Both the position numbers and the translations under genes were made by a program. A stretch of 64,000 bases of DNA, from NCBI RefSeq assembly GCF_000189535.1, contig NC_015146.1, forward strand, positions 62,001 through 126,000. Reading direction: 5' to 3'. Within the stretch, counting starts at the first letter, position 1. Each line of letters begins with the position of its first letter. The notes beneath the pieces are model-generated. The model made no database searches. It worked only from the letters and a program-made list of their open reading frames with translations, and was not told where the DNA came from. This stretch comes from Pseudarthrobacter phenanthrenivorans Sphe3 (GTDB lineage Bacteria > Actinomycetota > Actinomycetes > Actinomycetales > Micrococcaceae). Below, one piece after another: positions 63,214-64,000 of the stretch.

Positions 63214-63283
63214 GGGTTATCCACCGCTACTGCTGCTGAGGGAGCTTTCCCGATGGCTCCCGATGCGCAGCCGTGGATAACCC
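63214..63283. repeat. Inverted pair of DnaA-box-like sequences
   Basis: GGGTTATCCAC (63214-63224) and its exact inverse GTGGATAACCC (63273-63283) enclose 48 bp. Each contains TTATCCAC, the core of a DnaA box. The pair lies in the gap between a defence-type gene and plasmid backbone genes and might be part of a replication or partition site. Confidence 0.55.
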
Positions 63284-63346
63284 GGATTGACCCCAACTAT
63301 GGACAGCCCGCGGGGTCACTTTGAGCGTTGGCTAACGGAATCCGGT

Positions 63347-63769
63347 TTAGAACAGCCCCGGGGGCGGTTCCTCACAGGGCAGGGGTACGAGCTTGGAGCG
63401 GTGGCCGTCGTCCGGGCTGCAGCCCCTGAATGGCCCATCAGTAGAGAGCAGGACCGACATGTGGTGGTCTGCGTGGTCCCGCCACCACACGCTCATTCCT
63501 GTGGTGCCATCCAGGCGCAGGAACTCCCATGCCCGCCAGAGCGCTTCGAGGCGGCTGATCGCTTCGGCGTGTTTCCACCACTGGGGGCACCAGGTCACCC
63601 CGCCCTGGACGTTGAGCTGTCGGCGGTAGCTGGCGGCCAGCTTGCCGCTGACGAATTCAGCTACATTCGGATAGAACAGTTCAGGGGCGTCCGAGTCCTC
63701 CTCGGCCCGTTCCATGGGGGCGGCGGTGTCCTCCAGTTCATCGTCCCACTCCCCCAGGCTCTCACTCAT
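63347..63769 (-). CDS. DUF4913-domain plasmid protein
   Basis: A 140-residue protein of the DUF4913 family found on actinobacterial plasmids and integrative elements. An acidic start (MSESLGEWDDELED) is followed by FYPNVAEFVSGKLAASYRRQ, WCPQWWKHAEAISRLEALWR and GMSVWWRDHADHHMSVLLST, which are the conserved Trp/His-rich blocks. The ATG at 63769 is preferred because GCCTCCA on the plus strand gives a GGAGGC site just upstream. It overlaps the end of the coupling-protein gene by 8 bp. Confidence 0.75.
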   Translation of the reverse strand: MSESLGEWDDELEDTAAPMERAEEDSDAPELFYPNVAEFVSGKLAASYRRQLNVQGGVTWCPQWWKHAEAISRLEALWRAWEFLRLDGTTGMSVWWRDHADHHMSVLLSTDGPFRGCSPDDGHRSKLVPLPCEEPPPGLF

Positions 63770-64000
63770 TGGAGGCGCCAGCGGCGATCCACCGGCTCCC
63801 GGCCGCGGCCGCTGGCTTGTTCGCGGGGTCATGTGCGGCGATGGAGGCCCGCACCGCATCGGCCTGCGGTCCGCTCATCCACGGCACCGTTTCCAGCAAT
63901 GCCGCAGGGGCGCCGGAGGCGAACATGATGGCCCGACCGCGAGGGAACGCGGCCAGGTCCGACACATCCAAAGTGCGTTCCTTGCGGTCGTCGTCGTGGC
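63762..64000 (-). CDS. TraG/VirD4-like type IV coupling protein, C-terminal end (runs off the window)
   Basis: Only the last 78 or so codons are in the window: DDDRKERTLDVSDLAAFPRG, then RAIMFASGAPAALLETVPWM and DAVRASIAAHDPANKPAAAA. This matches the C-terminal TraM-recognition/TraG-type region of actinobacterial conjugation ATPases, with the AFPRGRA and VPWMxGP blocks. The 5' part lies beyond 64000. It indicates that the replicon is conjugative or mobilisable. Confidence 0.65.
   Translation of the reverse strand, partial: HDDDRKERTLDVSDLAAFPRGRAIMFASGAPAALLETVPWMSGPQADAVRASIAAHDPANKPAAAAGSRWIAAGASNE

Noticed and set aside
1..64000. tRNA or rRNA genes
   Set aside because: No cloverleaf or rRNA-like conserved sequence was noticed while reading; a covariance search was not possible here.

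Overview
The window looks like part of a large conjugative plasmid of a high-GC actinobacterium in the Arthrobacter / Pseudarthrobacter (Micrococcaceae) neighbourhood. The reasons are the GC-rich coding style with frequent GTG/TTG starts, the plasmid-type proteins (DUF3560, DUF4913 and the C-terminus of a TraG/VirD4-like coupling protein at the right edge), the dense layer of insertion sequences, and the mix of catabolic and metal-resistance cargo. No rRNA or tRNA gene was seen. The organism is inferred, not shown.

Layout. 1-1312: the end of an IS3-family element and an IS4-like remnant. 1338-4293 (minus strand): a catabolic fragment of cupin, extradiol (VOC) dioxygenase, ferredoxin reductase and 3Fe-4S ferredoxin. 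4501-6336: decayed plasmid genes and an IS21 remnant. 6337-11820: nested insertion sequences (an IS256 split by an intact IS1182-like element, an IS3 copy, a truncated IS1380). 12570-24457 (plus strand): one tightly packed catabolic operon with an ABC importer, an isochorismatase-like amidohydrolase, an MFS transporter, an aldo/keto reductase, a two-subunit Rieske dioxygenase with its own ferredoxin and reductase, a class II aldolase-type decarboxylase candidate and an IclR regulator. Its gene order resembles the phthalate 3,4-dioxygenase (pht/pad) operons of Arthrobacter and Rhodococcus. 24967-29822: an IS21-like element with 39-bp perfect terminal inverted repeats that carries merR and merA and splits a Nudix gene. 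29942-36590: a second IS21-like istB broken by IS3 and by an IS30 that is itself broken by an IS110, followed by a truncated IS256 and another IS3 copy.

36591-42398 (minus strand) holds two paralogous three-gene modules (tyrosine integrase, small XRE protein, zinc-ribbon integrase) with overlapping reading frames; one is cut by an IS3 copy, and a META-type lipoprotein gene lies between them. 42892-57899 is a copper/heavy-metal and envelope-redox island: YcnI (frameshifted), an NlpC/P60 hydrolase behind a c-di-AMP riboswitch, SURF1, two ArsR-regulator/CDF-exporter pairs, LspA, CcdA, a CopD-CtaG fusion, a DsbA-like thioredoxin, CopC, an MntR-like regulator and MntH. 58512-63030 is a probable defence locus with an overlapping HerA ATPase / SIR2 pair and, upstream, an AbiGi/DUF2971-like protein. 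The right edge returns to the plasmid backbone.

The strongest new observation is in the 240 bp upstream of the IS110 transposase (33550-33789). Read on the minus strand, this region holds four short guide-like segments in the order expected for an IS621-type bridge RNA. Two match the two sides of the actual insertion site inside IS30 and two match the two ends of the element.
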